This document shows, in pieces, positions 32,867 to 42,071 of a stretch of 64,000 nucleotides of DNA (position 1 is the stretch's first letter; each line of letters starts with the position of its first letter). Source of the stretch: Enterocloster hominis (ex Liu et al. 2021) (lineage in GTDB: Bacteria; Bacillota; Clostridia; Lachnospirales; Lachnospiraceae); assembly GCA_014385265.1 (NCBI GenBank), contig JACRTJ010000025.1, forward strand, positions 1 to 64,000. The letters run 5' to 3'. The translations under genes were made by a program, and so were the position numbers. Below the pieces are notes generated by a model that made no database searches, was not told the DNA's origin, and was given only the letters and a program-made list of their open reading frames with translations.

Positions 32867-34432
32867 ATGGCAGTCCGTATGTTTGCAGCCATTGAGGTGG
32901 GGTCCTTTGAGCTGGAGATGGGGATCTACGAGATCTCCGGGAAAAACAGGATCCGGCAGGTGGATCACGTCCGTCATGTGATCTCCCTGGGAAGCGATAC
33001 ATATAATGACAGGAAGATCAGCTACGAAATGGTGGAGGAGCTGTGCCGGGTGCTGGAGGACTTTTCCAGGATCATGAAGGGCTACCGGATCACCGAATAC
33101 CGGGCCTATGCCACCAGCGCCATGCGGGAGGCGAAGAACAGCCGGATCGTTCTGGAGCAGATCCGGGTCCGCACCGGGCTTACGGTCCAGATCATCAGCA
33201 ACTCAGAACAGAGACTTCTGACCTATAAGGCCCTGGCTGTGGCAGACGATGAGTTTGACCGGAACATCCGCAAGGGAACGGCCATCCTGGACGTGGGGTT
33301 TGGAAGCATGCAGATCTCCCTGTTTGACGAAAAGCTCCTGGTATCCACAGAAAACCTTCCCCTGGGTGTCCTAAGGATCGGAGAGCTTTTAAAGAATGTG
33401 AGCTCCACCGCAGAGGGGACCCGGCGGATCATCGGGGAAATGGTGGAAAGCGAGCTCTCCAACTACCAGAAGATGTACCTGGAGGAGCGCCGGATCAAGC
33501 ATGTCATCGGAACTGGAGAGAATATCATGTACCTGTTCCGGTACGAGGATGGGGGAAAACCGCTCCAGTGGGTCACCAGGGAGCAGTTCGACCGCCTTTA
33601 TGAAAGATTGTCCGGGATGGATCCAGAAGCGGTGGAGGAGCAGTTCGGCGTCAGCGCAGAGTATGCGCCCCTGCTTCTTCCCAGCGCTGTCATTTATAAA
33701 AAGTTCCTGGAAATGACCGGGGCCGAGGCCATCTGGATCCCGGGGACCAGGCTCTGCGACGGGATCGCAGCCGAATATGCCCTGGATAAGAAGCTGATCC
33801 AGCTGAAGCATAATTTCGACAACGACATCATAAGCGCATCCCGGGACATGGCCAGGCGCTACCGGTGCCAGGGCAGCCATTCAGACCTGGTGGAGTCCTA
33901 TGTGCTCCAGATCTTCGACGCCATGAAGCGCTATCATAAAATGGGAAGCAGAGAGCGGCTGCTCCTGCAGATCGCCGTGATCATCCACTCCTGCGGAAAA
34001 TTCATCAGTGTCAGGAATGCCAATGAATGTGCATATAATATCATCATGTCCACGGAGATCATCGGCCTCTCCCACCTGGAACGGGAGATCGTTGCCAATG
34101 TGGTCCGCTACAACATCCGGGATTTCGACTATAACATGGTCCGCATGGAGGCTGGTCCGGAGCTGTCCTCCGGCTCTCTTCCCGACCAGAGCGACGCCAC
34201 GATCCTGACCGCGAAGCTCACGGCCATGCTCCGGCTGGCCAATTCCATGGACAGGAGCCACGGGCAGAAGCTTAAGGACTGCAGGATCACAGTGAAGGAT
34301 AAGACACTTACGGTGTCTGCGGAATATTCCGGGGATATTACCCTGGAGGCGGTTTCCTTTGAACAGAAGGCGGCTTTCTTTGAAGAGATCTTTGGGATCC
34401 GCCCGGTGCTGAAGCAGAAAAGGAGAGTATAA
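32867..34432 (+). CDS. ppx: Exopolyphosphatase, Ppx/GppA family
   Basis: 521-aa Ppx/GppA phosphatase, which releases phosphate from polyphosphate (or hydrolyses pppGpp). The N-terminus is AAIEVGSFELEMGIYEI, an unusual variant of the DxGSNS phosphate loop with Glu in place of Asp. The second loop is DVGFGSMQIS near 144, again diverged from GGGS. A C-terminal HD-like region begins near 310 (HSDLVESYVLQIFDAM). It lies directly before ppk, so polyphosphate turnover is the likely role, but the changed active-site residues leave activity open. AGGAGGGG gives 8-nt spacing to the ATG. Confidence 0.85.
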   Translation: MAVRMFAAIEVGSFELEMGIYEISGKNRIRQVDHVRHVISLGSDTYNDRKISYEMVEELCRVLEDFSRIMKGYRITEYRAYATSAMREAKNSRIVLEQIRVRTGLTVQIISNSEQRLLTYKALAVADDEFDRNIRKGTAILDVGFGSMQISLFDEKLLVSTENLPLGVLRIGELLKNVSSTAEGTRRIIGEMVESELSNYQKMYLEERRIKHVIGTGENIMYLFRYEDGGKPLQWVTREQFDRLYERLSGMDPEAVEEQFGVSAEYAPLLLPSAVIYKKFLEMTGAEAIWIPGTRLCDGIAAEYALDKKLIQLKHNFDNDIISASRDMARRYRCQGSHSDLVESYVLQIFDAMKRYHKMGSRERLLLQIAVIIHSCGKFISVRNANECAYNIIMSTEIIGLSHLEREIVANVVRYNIRDFDYNMVRMEAGPELSSGSLPDQSDATILTAKLTAMLRLANSMDRSHGQKLKDCRITVKDKTLTVSAEYSGDITLEAVSFEQKAAFFEEIFGIRPVLKQKRRV

Positions 34433-34433
34433 A

Positions 34434-36590
34434 ATGGCAGCAAAAGAGACCTGTTTTACAGATCCGTCCAATTACGTAAATAGAGAACTGAGCTGGCTGG
34501 AGTTCGACCACCGTGTCCTGGGAGAGGCCAGGGATAAGACGACGCCCCTGTTTGACCGGCTGAAATTTTTAAGCATCACCGCCTCCAACCTGGATGAGTT
34601 TTTCATGGTCCGGGTGGCGTCCTTAAAGGACATGGTCCATGCAGGCTACACAAAGCCGGACATCGCGGGCATGACGCCGGTGGAGCAGCTGGAAAAGATC
34701 AGCGCCAGGACCCATGAGCTGGTGGGGCAGCAGTACAGCACCTACAACCGGGCCCTGCTCCCGGCTTTAAAGCAGGCGGGGCTGGAGGTGATCGGACAGC
34801 ACGAGGATCTGACGAAGGAGCAGGGAGAATTTGTGGACCGGTATTTTAAGGAAGAGGTATATCCGGTCTTAACGCCCATGGCTGTGGATTCCTCCCGTCC
34901 CTTTCCCCTGGTCCGCAATAAATCTTTAAATATCGCGGCCCTTTTACGGAAAAAGGAAGGAGACAGGGAGCTGGAATTCGCCATGGTCCAGGTGCCGTCG
35001 GTGCTTCCCAGGATCGTCGTCCTTCCGGAAACAGAGAGACCGGATGGAAGCCGCCTCCGCCATGTGATCCTCCTGGAGGAGGTCATCGAGCGGAACATGA
35101 AGCAGCTCTTTTTAAATTATGATATCATCACCTCCCATCCCTTCCGGATCATGCGGAACGCCGACTTCTCCCTGGACGAGGAGGAAGCGGTGGATCTTCT
35201 GGAGGAGATCGAAAAGCAGTTAAAAAAGAGGCAGTGGGGCGAGGTGATCCGTCTGGAGATCCAGGAAAAGCCGGATAAACGGCTTCTTAAGGTATTAAAA
35301 AAGGAGCTGATGGTCAACGAGGAGGACATTTTCCAGATCCCCGGCGCCCTGGATCTGACTTTCCTTATGAAAATGTACGGGATGGAGGGCTTTGACCATT
35401 TAAAGACGCCGGGATACACGCCCCAGCCGGTGCCGGCGCTGATGAATGACGACGATATCTTCACCAATATCCGGAAGGGAGATATCCTGCTGATGCATCC
35501 CTATGAAAGCTTCGATCCGGTGGTGGATTTCGTCCGGACGGCGGCAAAGGATCCAGATGTGCTGGCCATCAAGCAGACCCTTTACCGGGTCAGCGGAAAT
35601 TCCCCCATCATCGCGGCTCTGGCTGCGGCGGCGGAAAACGGGAAACAGGTTTCCGTGCTGGTGGAGCTGAAGGCCAGGTTTGACGAGGAAAATAACATCC
35701 TCTGGGCCAAGAAGCTGGAAAAGGCCGGCTGCCATGTGATCTATGGCCTTGTGGGCTTAAAGACCCATTCCAAGATCACGCTGGTGGTCCGCCGGGAAGA
35801 GGACGGCATCCGCCGGTACGTGCATCTGGGTACAGGAAACTATAACGACTCCACGGCCAGGCTGTATACGGACTGCGGGATCATGACGTGCCACCCGGAG
35901 ATCGGCGAGGACGCCACGGCCGTGTTCAATATGCTGTCCGGTTACTCAGAGCCCCTGACCTGGAATATGCTGGCGGTGGCTCCCCTGTGGCTCAGAAATA
36001 AGTTTCTGCGGCTCATCGGACGGGAGACGAGACATGCCAGAGAGGGCCGTCCGGCTTCTATTACGGCCAAGATGAACTCCCTCTGCGATAAGGATATCAT
36101 TGCCGCCCTTTACGAGGCGTCCTGCGCCGGAGTAAAGATCCGTCTGGTGGTGCGGGGCATCTGCTGCTTAAAGGCCGGGATCCGGGGACTTTCAGAGAAC
36201 ATTGAGGTGCGGTCCATTGTGGGAGAATTCCTGGAGCACGCCAGGATCTTTATTTTTGAAAACGACGGTGCGGAAGAGATCTATATGGGAAGCGCCGACT
36301 GGATGCCCAGAAACCTGGACCGGCGGGTGGAGATCCTGTTCCCTGTGGCCTGCGAAGCCCTAAAGGACCGGATCCGGAATTACATGGAGCTGGAACTGGA
36401 GGATAATTTAAAGGCCCATGTGCTGCAGCCCGACGGGACCTTTGAAAAGCCCGACCGCAGGGGAAAAGCGCCGGTGGGCTCCCAGGCGGCTCTCTGCGCC
36501 CTGGCTGTGAAGGCAGCGGAGGAGGCCAGGAAGAAAAATGGAAGCGAAACGCCGTCCCGGGTGTTTATCCCGGTGGAAAGACAGGAATAA
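34434..36590 (+). CDS. ppk1: Polyphosphate kinase PPK1
   Basis: 718-aa PPK1, which polymerises the ATP gamma-phosphate into polyphosphate. The N-terminal domain (NYVNRELSWLEFDHRVL), head domain and both C-terminal phospholipase-D-like domains are present. The phosphorylated histidine is in GLKTHSKITLVVRRE (His445). YVHLGTGNYND and the second-domain GSADWMPRNLDRRVE complete the site. AAAAGGAGAG precedes the ATG, one base after the ppx stop. With pstSCAB 5 kb upstream it makes a phosphate-storage neighbourhood. Confidence 0.96.
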   Translation: MAAKETCFTDPSNYVNRELSWLEFDHRVLGEARDKTTPLFDRLKFLSITASNLDEFFMVRVASLKDMVHAGYTKPDIAGMTPVEQLEKISARTHELVGQQYSTYNRALLPALKQAGLEVIGQHEDLTKEQGEFVDRYFKEEVYPVLTPMAVDSSRPFPLVRNKSLNIAALLRKKEGDRELEFAMVQVPSVLPRIVVLPETERPDGSRLRHVILLEEVIERNMKQLFLNYDIITSHPFRIMRNADFSLDEEEAVDLLEEIEKQLKKRQWGEVIRLEIQEKPDKRLLKVLKKELMVNEEDIFQIPGALDLTFLMKMYGMEGFDHLKTPGYTPQPVPALMNDDDIFTNIRKGDILLMHPYESFDPVVDFVRTAAKDPDVLAIKQTLYRVSGNSPIIAALAAAAENGKQVSVLVELKARFDEENNILWAKKLEKAGCHVIYGLVGLKTHSKITLVVRREEDGIRRYVHLGTGNYNDSTARLYTDCGIMTCHPEIGEDATAVFNMLSGYSEPLTWNMLAVAPLWLRNKFLRLIGRETRHAREGRPASITAKMNSLCDKDIIAALYEASCAGVKIRLVVRGICCLKAGIRGLSENIEVRSIVGEFLEHARIFIFENDGAEEIYMGSADWMPRNLDRRVEILFPVACEALKDRIRNYMELELEDNLKAHVLQPDGTFEKPDRRGKAPVGSQAALCALAVKAAEEARKKNGSETPSRVFIPVERQE

Positions 36591-36605
36591 AAAGGAGTCC
36601 GTTTA

Positions 36606-37499
36606 ATGGAAGAAACAGTTTATAAAGCGCCCAGAGCCCAGGAAGGCCGGACCGGACTGGTGCTGGAGGGGGGCGGCATGCGGGGGATCTACACCGCCGG
36701 GGTGCTGGACGTGTTCATGGAAAACGGCATCGGCTTTGACGGGGTCATGGGAGTTTCCGCAGGAGCGATCCACGGCTGCTCCCTGGTATCCGGCCAGATG
36801 GGCCGCAGTATCCGCTATTATAAAAAATACTGCCGGGACAAGCGGTTCATGAGCTGGCAGAATTTTTTCCGCACCGGGGATGTGGTAGATGAAAAGTTCT
36901 GCTACCATGACCTGCCGGAGCAGCTGGATCCCTACGATTATGAGGCCTTCAACGCTTCAGATACGGCTTTTTATGTGACCTGCACCAATGTGGAGACCGG
37001 AAAGCCGGAATACCTGCGGATCACGGACATGAAAAAGCAGATCGACCTGATGCGGGCGTCGGCTTCGCTGCCATACGCCTCCAGGATCGTGGAGGCCGGA
37101 GGAAAAAAGCTGCTGGACGGCGGCTGCTCTGACAGCATCCCGGTACGGGCCTTCCAGAGGCTGGGTTACGGGAGGAATGTGGTGGTCCTGACCCGGCCGG
37201 AGGGCTATGTGAAAAAGCCGGAGCGGCGGGGGCTGGCCCGGATCTTCTACCGGAGATATCCGGCCTTTGTGAAGGCCCTGGAGTCCAGGCCGGAAACGTA
37301 TAACCGTACTGTACGGGAGATCGGGGAAATGGAACGGGCCGGGGAGGTCTTTGTGATCCGGCCGTCAGAGGCATTAAAGATCGGCCGTATGTCCCATGAC
37401 CGGGAGGAGATCGTGGAAGCGTATAAGCTGGGCCGGAGGGACGCGAAAAAGGCTCTGGGAGCTTTAAAGCTATGGCTGGGGGAGAAAAGCAATGGATAA
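36606..37499 (+). CDS. Patatin-like phospholipase
   Basis: 297-aa patatin-family lipid hydrolase, similar to YjjU. The oxyanion loop is LEGGGMRGIYTAG (20-32), the nucleophile elbow is GVSAG with Ser51, and the Asp of the dyad is in LLDGGCSD near 171-178. There is no signal peptide. The natural lipid substrate is unknown. AAGGAG precedes the ATG. Its stop overlaps the next gene by 8 nt. Confidence 0.9.
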   Translation: MEETVYKAPRAQEGRTGLVLEGGGMRGIYTAGVLDVFMENGIGFDGVMGVSAGAIHGCSLVSGQMGRSIRYYKKYCRDKRFMSWQNFFRTGDVVDEKFCYHDLPEQLDPYDYEAFNASDTAFYVTCTNVETGKPEYLRITDMKKQIDLMRASASLPYASRIVEAGGKKLLDGGCSDSIPVRAFQRLGYGRNVVVLTRPEGYVKKPERRGLARIFYRRYPAFVKALESRPETYNRTVREIGEMERAGEVFVIRPSEALKIGRMSHDREEIVEAYKLGRRDAKKALGALKLWLGEKSNG

Positions 37500-38241
37500 G
37501 GCATGGATCTTTCTTCTGATCTTTTTAGGGACGCTGGCAGCAGCAGGAGCCATAAGCGTCTGGATCATCCAGAGAAAGCTGAGGCAGGTCTCCAGGTCCA
37601 TGTTCGGGACCGATTCCCTTCTGGAGGGCCTGGAACAGCAGGAGGAGCGGATCGCGGAAACGCCCAGGTCCGTATCCTCCATGACAAGCATATACCTGCC
37701 CCAGATCGCAAAGGATTTTCCGGAATTTTCCCTGGAGGAATTTCGGAAAAAATCAGAAAACAGCCTGAACGCGTTCCTGTCTGCTCTGGAGACACAGGAG
37801 CTTTCTTCTCTGGCCGGGATCTCTGAAAGCCTGAGGAACCAGGCGCGTCTGCGGATCGATGACCAGGACCGCCAGGGGATCCGGGAGCAGTTCCGGAACG
37901 TGAAGATCCACCAGACAGCCATTTCCCGGTATGAAAAGCGTCCCGGCTGCTGTGCGGTGACCTTCCAGTCCGCTGTGGAGTACGTTTATGGAAGGACCAG
38001 GAACGGAGAAAAGGAAGTAATGCCGGACCGGATCCAGACCCGGTATGATATGGAATGGATCTATATTCAGGATCCGGAGCGGTACGGACAGGCTGCGGGA
38101 GGAGCTGTGGGAGTAAGCTGCCCCAACTGCGGCGCGCCCATTAAAAATCTGGGAGCGAAATTTTGTGAATACTGTGGATCAGCGGTGGAGGTCATCAACA
38201 GCCGCGTCTGGTCCCTGGAGCATATAAAGGAGGACAGGTAA
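37492..38241 (+). CDS. Membrane-anchored zinc-ribbon protein, Tim44-like
   Basis: 249-aa protein. One N-terminal membrane helix (WIFLLIFLGTLAAAGAISVW) is followed by a Tim44-like domain (FPEFSLEEF near 78, then a helical and beta region to about 200). A C-terminal zinc ribbon has CPNCGAPIKNLGAKFCEYCG near 205-224. Function unknown; such proteins are common in Lachnospiraceae. Its start lies inside the patatin gene, so the two are translationally coupled. Confidence 0.8.
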   Translation: MDKAWIFLLIFLGTLAAAGAISVWIIQRKLRQVSRSMFGTDSLLEGLEQQEERIAETPRSVSSMTSIYLPQIAKDFPEFSLEEFRKKSENSLNAFLSALETQELSSLAGISESLRNQARLRIDDQDRQGIREQFRNVKIHQTAISRYEKRPGCCAVTFQSAVEYVYGRTRNGEKEVMPDRIQTRYDMEWIYIQDPERYGQAAGGAVGVSCPNCGAPIKNLGAKFCEYCGSAVEVINSRVWSLEHIKEDR

Positions 38242-38242
38242 G

Positions 38243-39319
38243 ATGAAGACCTATAAGATCGCTGTGATCCCCGGTGACGGCGTAGGGCCGGAGGTTTTAA
38301 AAGAGGGAATGAAGGTGCTGAAGCAGGCAGCGGAGTGTTCCGGAGCCTTTTCCTTTGAGGATACCTGGTTTCCCTGGGGCTGCGGGTACTATCTGGAGCA
38401 TGGGCAGATGATGCCCGGGGATGGGATCCGGATCCTGGAGGGCTTTGACGCCATTTATCTGGGCGCGGTGGGCGATCCCCGGGTGCCGGACCATATTTCC
38501 CTGTGGGATCTTCTTTTGAAGATCCGGAAAAGCTTTGACCAGTATGTGAACCTGCGGCCGGTAAAGCTCCTTAGAGGAGCTCCCTGCCCCTTAAAGGATG
38601 CGGCCCGGGAGGATATCCATATGACCTTTATCCGGGAAAACAGCGAGGGAGAGTATGCGGGCAGCGGAAGCTGGCTGTTTAAGGGAAAGCCCAATGAGGT
38701 GGTGATCCAGGACGGCGTGTTCTCCCGGACCGGCTGCGAGCGGATCATCCGCTATGCCTTTGAGACGGCCAGGAAGGAAAAACGGAGCCTGACCAGCATC
38801 AGCAAGGCCAATGCCTTAAACTATTCCATGGTATTCTGGGACCAGATCTTTCAGGAACTGTCCGCGGAGTATCCGGATGTGGAGACCCACTCCTATCTGG
38901 TGGATGCAGCCAGTATGTTTATGGTAAAGGATCCGTCCAGATTCCAGGTGGTGGTCACCAGCAATTTGTTTGGAGACATCCTGACAGACCTGGGGGCAGC
39001 CATCGCCGGGGGGATGGGACTGGCAGCGGGAGCCAACCTGAATCCGGAACGGAAGTATCCGTCCATGTTTGAGCCCATCCATGGCTCGGCCCCGGATATT
39101 GCGGGCCGTGGGATCGCCAACCCCATGGCCTCTGTGTGGGCCGCCTCCCAGATGCTGGATTTCTTTGGCCATGAGGACTGGGGAACACGGGTCCTGGAGG
39201 CGCTGGAGGCAGTTTTAGAGGACGGAAGGATCCTGACGCCGGATCTGGGCGGTACGGCTTCCACGTCCCAGGTGGGCGATGCCATTGCCCGGAAGCTGGC
39301 AGAGGGAGGAAAGGGCTGA
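38243..39319 (+). CDS. Tartrate/isocitrate/isopropylmalate-type dehydrogenase
   Basis: 358-aa NAD(P)- and metal-dependent beta-decarboxylating dehydrogenase. VIPGDGVGPEV is at the start. GAVGDPRVPDHISLWDLLL (near 74-92) and FDQYVNLRPVKLL fit the tartrate dehydrogenase/decarboxylase (D-malate-type) subgroup better than LeuB, because no leucine genes are near. Active-site Tyr/Lys and the metal Asp cluster (SNLFGDILTDLG) are present, and HGSAPDIAGRGIANP is the nucleotide-binding segment. The exact substrate cannot be fixed from sequence. AGGAGGACAGG precedes the ATG. Confidence 0.85.
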   Translation: MKTYKIAVIPGDGVGPEVLKEGMKVLKQAAECSGAFSFEDTWFPWGCGYYLEHGQMMPGDGIRILEGFDAIYLGAVGDPRVPDHISLWDLLLKIRKSFDQYVNLRPVKLLRGAPCPLKDAAREDIHMTFIRENSEGEYAGSGSWLFKGKPNEVVIQDGVFSRTGCERIIRYAFETARKEKRSLTSISKANALNYSMVFWDQIFQELSAEYPDVETHSYLVDAASMFMVKDPSRFQVVVTSNLFGDILTDLGAAIAGGMGLAAGANLNPERKYPSMFEPIHGSAPDIAGRGIANPMASVWAASQMLDFFGHEDWGTRVLEALEAVLEDGRILTPDLGGTASTSQVGDAIARKLAEGGKG

Positions 39320-40005
39320 TGGATGGCCGGTATTTCCAGGTGATCGCGCGGATCCATACGGATTTTCCCACCAAGTTCGGGATCCCGCGCCAGAGCGGCC
39401 TGATCCCGGATCTGAAGGCGGAGATCGTTTTTGAGCCGGAGTACAGGAATCCGGATGCCCTGAGGGGCATTGAGGAGTTTTCCCACCTGTGGCTCATCTG
39501 GGAATTTTCCGGGGCTGTCCGGAAGGAATGGTCCCCGACGGTGCGGCCCCCCAGGCTGGGAGGAAATACGCGGATGGGCGTTTTTGCCACCCGGTCCCCC
39601 TTCCGGCCCAATCCGGTGGGGCTTTCCTCCGTGCAGCTGGATTCCGTGCAGCTTCACACGGACCGGGGGCCGGTGCTCCATGTTTCCGGCGCAGACCTTA
39701 TGGACGGGACGCCCATTTACGATATCAAGCCGTATCTGGCCTTTGCAGACAGCCACCCGGATGCCCTGGGGGGCTTTACGGACCAGACCCGGAAATACGG
39801 TCTTTCTGTGGAGATTCCGGAAATGCTGCTTGAAAGGATCCAGGAGAAAAAGAGAGAAAGCCTGAAGGCCGTGCTGGCCCACGATCCCAGGCCGTCCTAC
39901 CAGGACGACCCGGAGCGGGTATACGGCATGGAATTTGCAGGATATGAAATTAAATTCATGGTGGAAAAAGGGATCCTTCGGGTCACGGATATTGAGCTCC
40001 GCTGA
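39319..40005 (+). CDS. trmO: tRNA m6t6A37 methyltransferase TrmO
   Basis: 228-aa TrmO (TsaA), which N6-methylates threonylcarbamoyl-adenosine 37 in certain tRNAs. The N-terminal beta-barrel has FPTKFGIPRQSGL and the signature FATRSPFRPNPVGLS near 93-107. DLMDGTPIYDIKPYL follows near 131-145. The C-terminal extension is typical of longer family members. Its ATG overlaps the previous stop (TGATG). A strong terminator follows. Confidence 0.93.
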   Translation: MDGRYFQVIARIHTDFPTKFGIPRQSGLIPDLKAEIVFEPEYRNPDALRGIEEFSHLWLIWEFSGAVRKEWSPTVRPPRLGGNTRMGVFATRSPFRPNPVGLSSVQLDSVQLHTDRGPVLHVSGADLMDGTPIYDIKPYLAFADSHPDALGGFTDQTRKYGLSVEIPEMLLERIQEKKRESLKAVLAHDPRPSYQDDPERVYGMEFAGYEIKFMVEKGILRVTDIELR

Positions 40006-40029
40006 GCCTTAGGAGGGATCCCGGGAGAT

Positions 40030-40059
40030 GCCGGTCTTCGTCAGAGGGCCGGTTTTTTT
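40030..40059 (+). terminator. Terminator of the plsC-to-trmO run
   Basis: GCCGGTCTTC (40030-40039), loop GTCA, GAGGGCCGGT (40044-40053): a 10-bp stem including wobble pairs, followed by seven T. Confidence 0.85.
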
Positions 40060-41518
40060 ATTTTTTTCTTCTCCTCTTTTCTTTTCCCGGCAGCTCCACG
40101 ATGATCAGATCATTCATGCGGATGGTCTGGTCTTTGAGACGTTCTCTGGCGGAGGGGATGTAGTGTTCCAGGATCGGCAGGAGGATCAGAGCCGTGGTCC
40201 CGGCGGTGAAGCCGCCGTTATAAAGCACCAGACCGCCGTGGAGAGCACTGGTGGCCGTACACATGGAGGCGCACATGAAGCCGGCGGCCAGTCCGGCACG
40301 GATCCCATAGCGTCCTACGATGGGGCAGAGGCCGGTGGCAAAGGCCACGCCGTTTATGTAGCCCTGGGTAGAGATGGTCCAGGCGATCTCCCGGCCGTCC
40401 ATGCGGCAGAGCACCAGGGTCACCAGATACAGGAGCAGATATCCTGCCAGAATGGGCCAGACGTTCCTGGGATGCTGTCCCATGGCAGAAAAGGTCAGGG
40501 CTGCCACGGTGACGCCGATGGTGGGGCCAGTGAAGCCGGCCCCCTCGGTAAAGTGGGTGATCAGGTGGATGTAAAGAAGGAACAGGAAGCCATAGCAGCC
40601 GATGTTGATGAGACAAAGGGGCATGCCGTATTTTTCAGCAAAGTTGCTGGAGTAGCCCGTGTCCGTCACCAGATGGCGGAAGCCCTTAAAGCTCCTTCCG
40701 TTGAGGATATATCCGGCTATGGTGCAGAGAGAAAATGCCGCCAGGAAAAAAAGAGTGGCAAAGCTCCGGTAAGACCGGTTAAAGTAGTCGTAAATGACGT
40801 TGTCCGCCGTCAGAGCCTGGGGAGGCTCGATTCCCATGGTCCGGTACATGAAATTAAATACAAAAAAGCCGAAGATCCCAAAGGCAAGGCCGCCGTTGTA
40901 AAGGTTATAGCCCTTGTGCCACGCCCTGGCTCCGGGAAGGATGGCCGGGAGCACGAAGGCCAGCAGAATGGAAAACAGGATGGCCAGGACCACTCCGGAG
41001 ACCGTCAGCCGGACCTGTCCGTATACAAAATCGTCTCCCAGGGTGTAGCGGAACAGGAATTCACTGATAAAGGGGGCAAAGGAGGTGGCGAACATACAGA
41101 TGTGGAGGTTTTCCTTGAAATCCAGCCCCTTCCGCTTCATATAAAGAAAGGGAGCCAGAAAGCACGGCCACATGTTTAAAAAGTTCAGACCGTAAAAACA
41201 GTGGGCCACCACAAGAAAGTAGCCTGCCAGGGTGTTGGCGTGGGAATCGCCCTTTAACAGCACCATAAAGAAAAAACAGGCCAGGCCGCAGGCTCCGGCA
41301 TTGAGAAAGGCGCTGGACAGCCCTCCGATGGCCAGATAGTCAGTGACCAGGGGGCAGGGAGAGATCATGATCCTGCGCCAGTCCAGGAAGACGTGGCCCC
41401 ATTCGCCCACGAAGCAGGCGGCGGCCAGGGAAGCCAGAAGAAAGAGGATGGAAAAGCCCAGGGCAGTGCCGTTGATGATGCGGCTGTTGGAGGCGGGGAC
41501 AGAGGGACGATGGTTCAT
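40058..41518 (-). CDS. DUF1576 multi-pass membrane protein
   Basis: 486-aa integral membrane protein with about 12 predicted helices, matching DUF1576. Conserved-looking stretches are PLVTDYLAIGG near 60, GYNLYNGGLAFGIFGFF near 190 and its internal echo SALHGGLVLYNGGFTAG near 435. The repeated LYNGGxxxG suggests two related halves, as in transporters. Substrate unknown. AAAGGAGAAG precedes the ATG at 41518. It is monocistronic and convergent with trmO. Confidence 0.85.
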   Translation of the reverse strand: MNHRPSVPASNSRIINGTALGFSILFLLASLAAACFVGEWGHVFLDWRRIMISPCPLVTDYLAIGGLSSAFLNAGACGLACFFFMVLLKGDSHANTLAGYFLVVAHCFYGLNFLNMWPCFLAPFLYMKRKGLDFKENLHICMFATSFAPFISEFLFRYTLGDDFVYGQVRLTVSGVVLAILFSILLAFVLPAILPGARAWHKGYNLYNGGLAFGIFGFFVFNFMYRTMGIEPPQALTADNVIYDYFNRSYRSFATLFFLAAFSLCTIAGYILNGRSFKGFRHLVTDTGYSSNFAEKYGMPLCLINIGCYGFLFLLYIHLITHFTEGAGFTGPTIGVTVAALTFSAMGQHPRNVWPILAGYLLLYLVTLVLCRMDGREIAWTISTQGYINGVAFATGLCPIVGRYGIRAGLAAGFMCASMCTATSALHGGLVLYNGGFTAGTTALILLPILEHYIPSARERLKDQTIRMNDLIIVELPGKEKRRRKK

Positions 41519-41783
41519 GGGGATCTTCTCCTTTGTATCTTTATGCAGGGCAGATGCCGGACGGCGAAGACCGGCTGTATTGCTTATAATTATAGCATCG
41601 GGGCAGAGGGCGTTCAAGGAAAACGGAAAAAGTATGTTTTTTTATACAAGAGGAATTGCGCAAAAAATTTGTTAAAAAAATAAAATTCAAAATTAAGTGC
41701 CGGTTAAGATGCGTCCTTCTCTATGGATTCCGGGAAAAAGCTGTGTTATGATGCTGTCAGCTTAAGGAAAAGAGGTATGAGAT

Positions 41784-41930
41784 ATGGCAAGTGCGATCAG
41801 TGTGATCATGATGATCTTAATCGGGCTGGTGGGAGGAGTCCCGACCCTGGCGATCACGGCCTGCATTCCGGTGATGATCGTGTGGAAGATCTACCGGAAG
41901 GTAAAATTCGGCTATTCCATCTATCGTTAA
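41784..41930 (+). CDS. 48-aa membrane peptide upstream of the Kdp-like kinase
   Basis: Short frame encoding MASAISVIMMILIGLVGGVP, then a second hydrophobic stretch and a basic end (KIYRKVKFGYSIYR). It probably has two membrane helices with a positively charged tail. AAAGAGGT lies at suitable distance before the ATG, and a terminator follows at 41965. It is not KdpF, which is about 29 aa and precedes kdpA. It may be a regulator or partner of the sensor kinase at 42072, but it has its own terminator. Confidence 0.6.
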   Translation: MASAISVIMMILIGLVGGVPTLAITACIPVMIVWKIYRKVKFGYSIYR

Positions 41931-41964
41931 AATAAATGTGAAAACTCCTTGTGAAAAGAGTCTG

Positions 41965-41989
41965 GCCTGCCAAAAGGCCGGGCTTTTTT
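41965..41989 (+). terminator. Terminator after the 48-aa peptide gene
   Basis: GCCTGCC (41965-41971), loop AAAA, GGCCGGGC (41976-41983) with one bulged C, followed by six T. Confidence 0.75.
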
Positions 41990-42037
41990 CTTTCTAAAAA
42001 ATTTAACGGAATCTTAACATAAAAATACGAGGGCATA

Positions 42038-42046
42038 TGGTATACT
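42038..42046 (+). promoter_or_regulatory. Extended -10 promoter of the kinase gene
   Basis: TGGTATACT fits an extended -10 element 26 nt before the start at 42072. A TTAACA lies 21 bases upstream, too far for a standard -35. Confidence 0.4.
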
Positions 42047-42071
42047 TGTAAAAATAGAAATGGAGCGTTTC

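Noticed and set aside
38893-39882. 329-codon minus-strand frame opposite the dehydrogenase and trmO
   Set aside because: Shadow of two strong genes; Pro/Arg-rich product without motifs.
40028-41179. 383-codon plus-strand open frame antisense to the DUF1576 gene
   Set aside because: Composition is Gly/Gln/His-rich without any domain, no ribosome site, and it mirrors a well-supported membrane protein.
41784-41930. KdpF
   Set aside because: KdpF is shorter and lies before kdpA; this peptide is followed by a terminator and no kdpA exists here.
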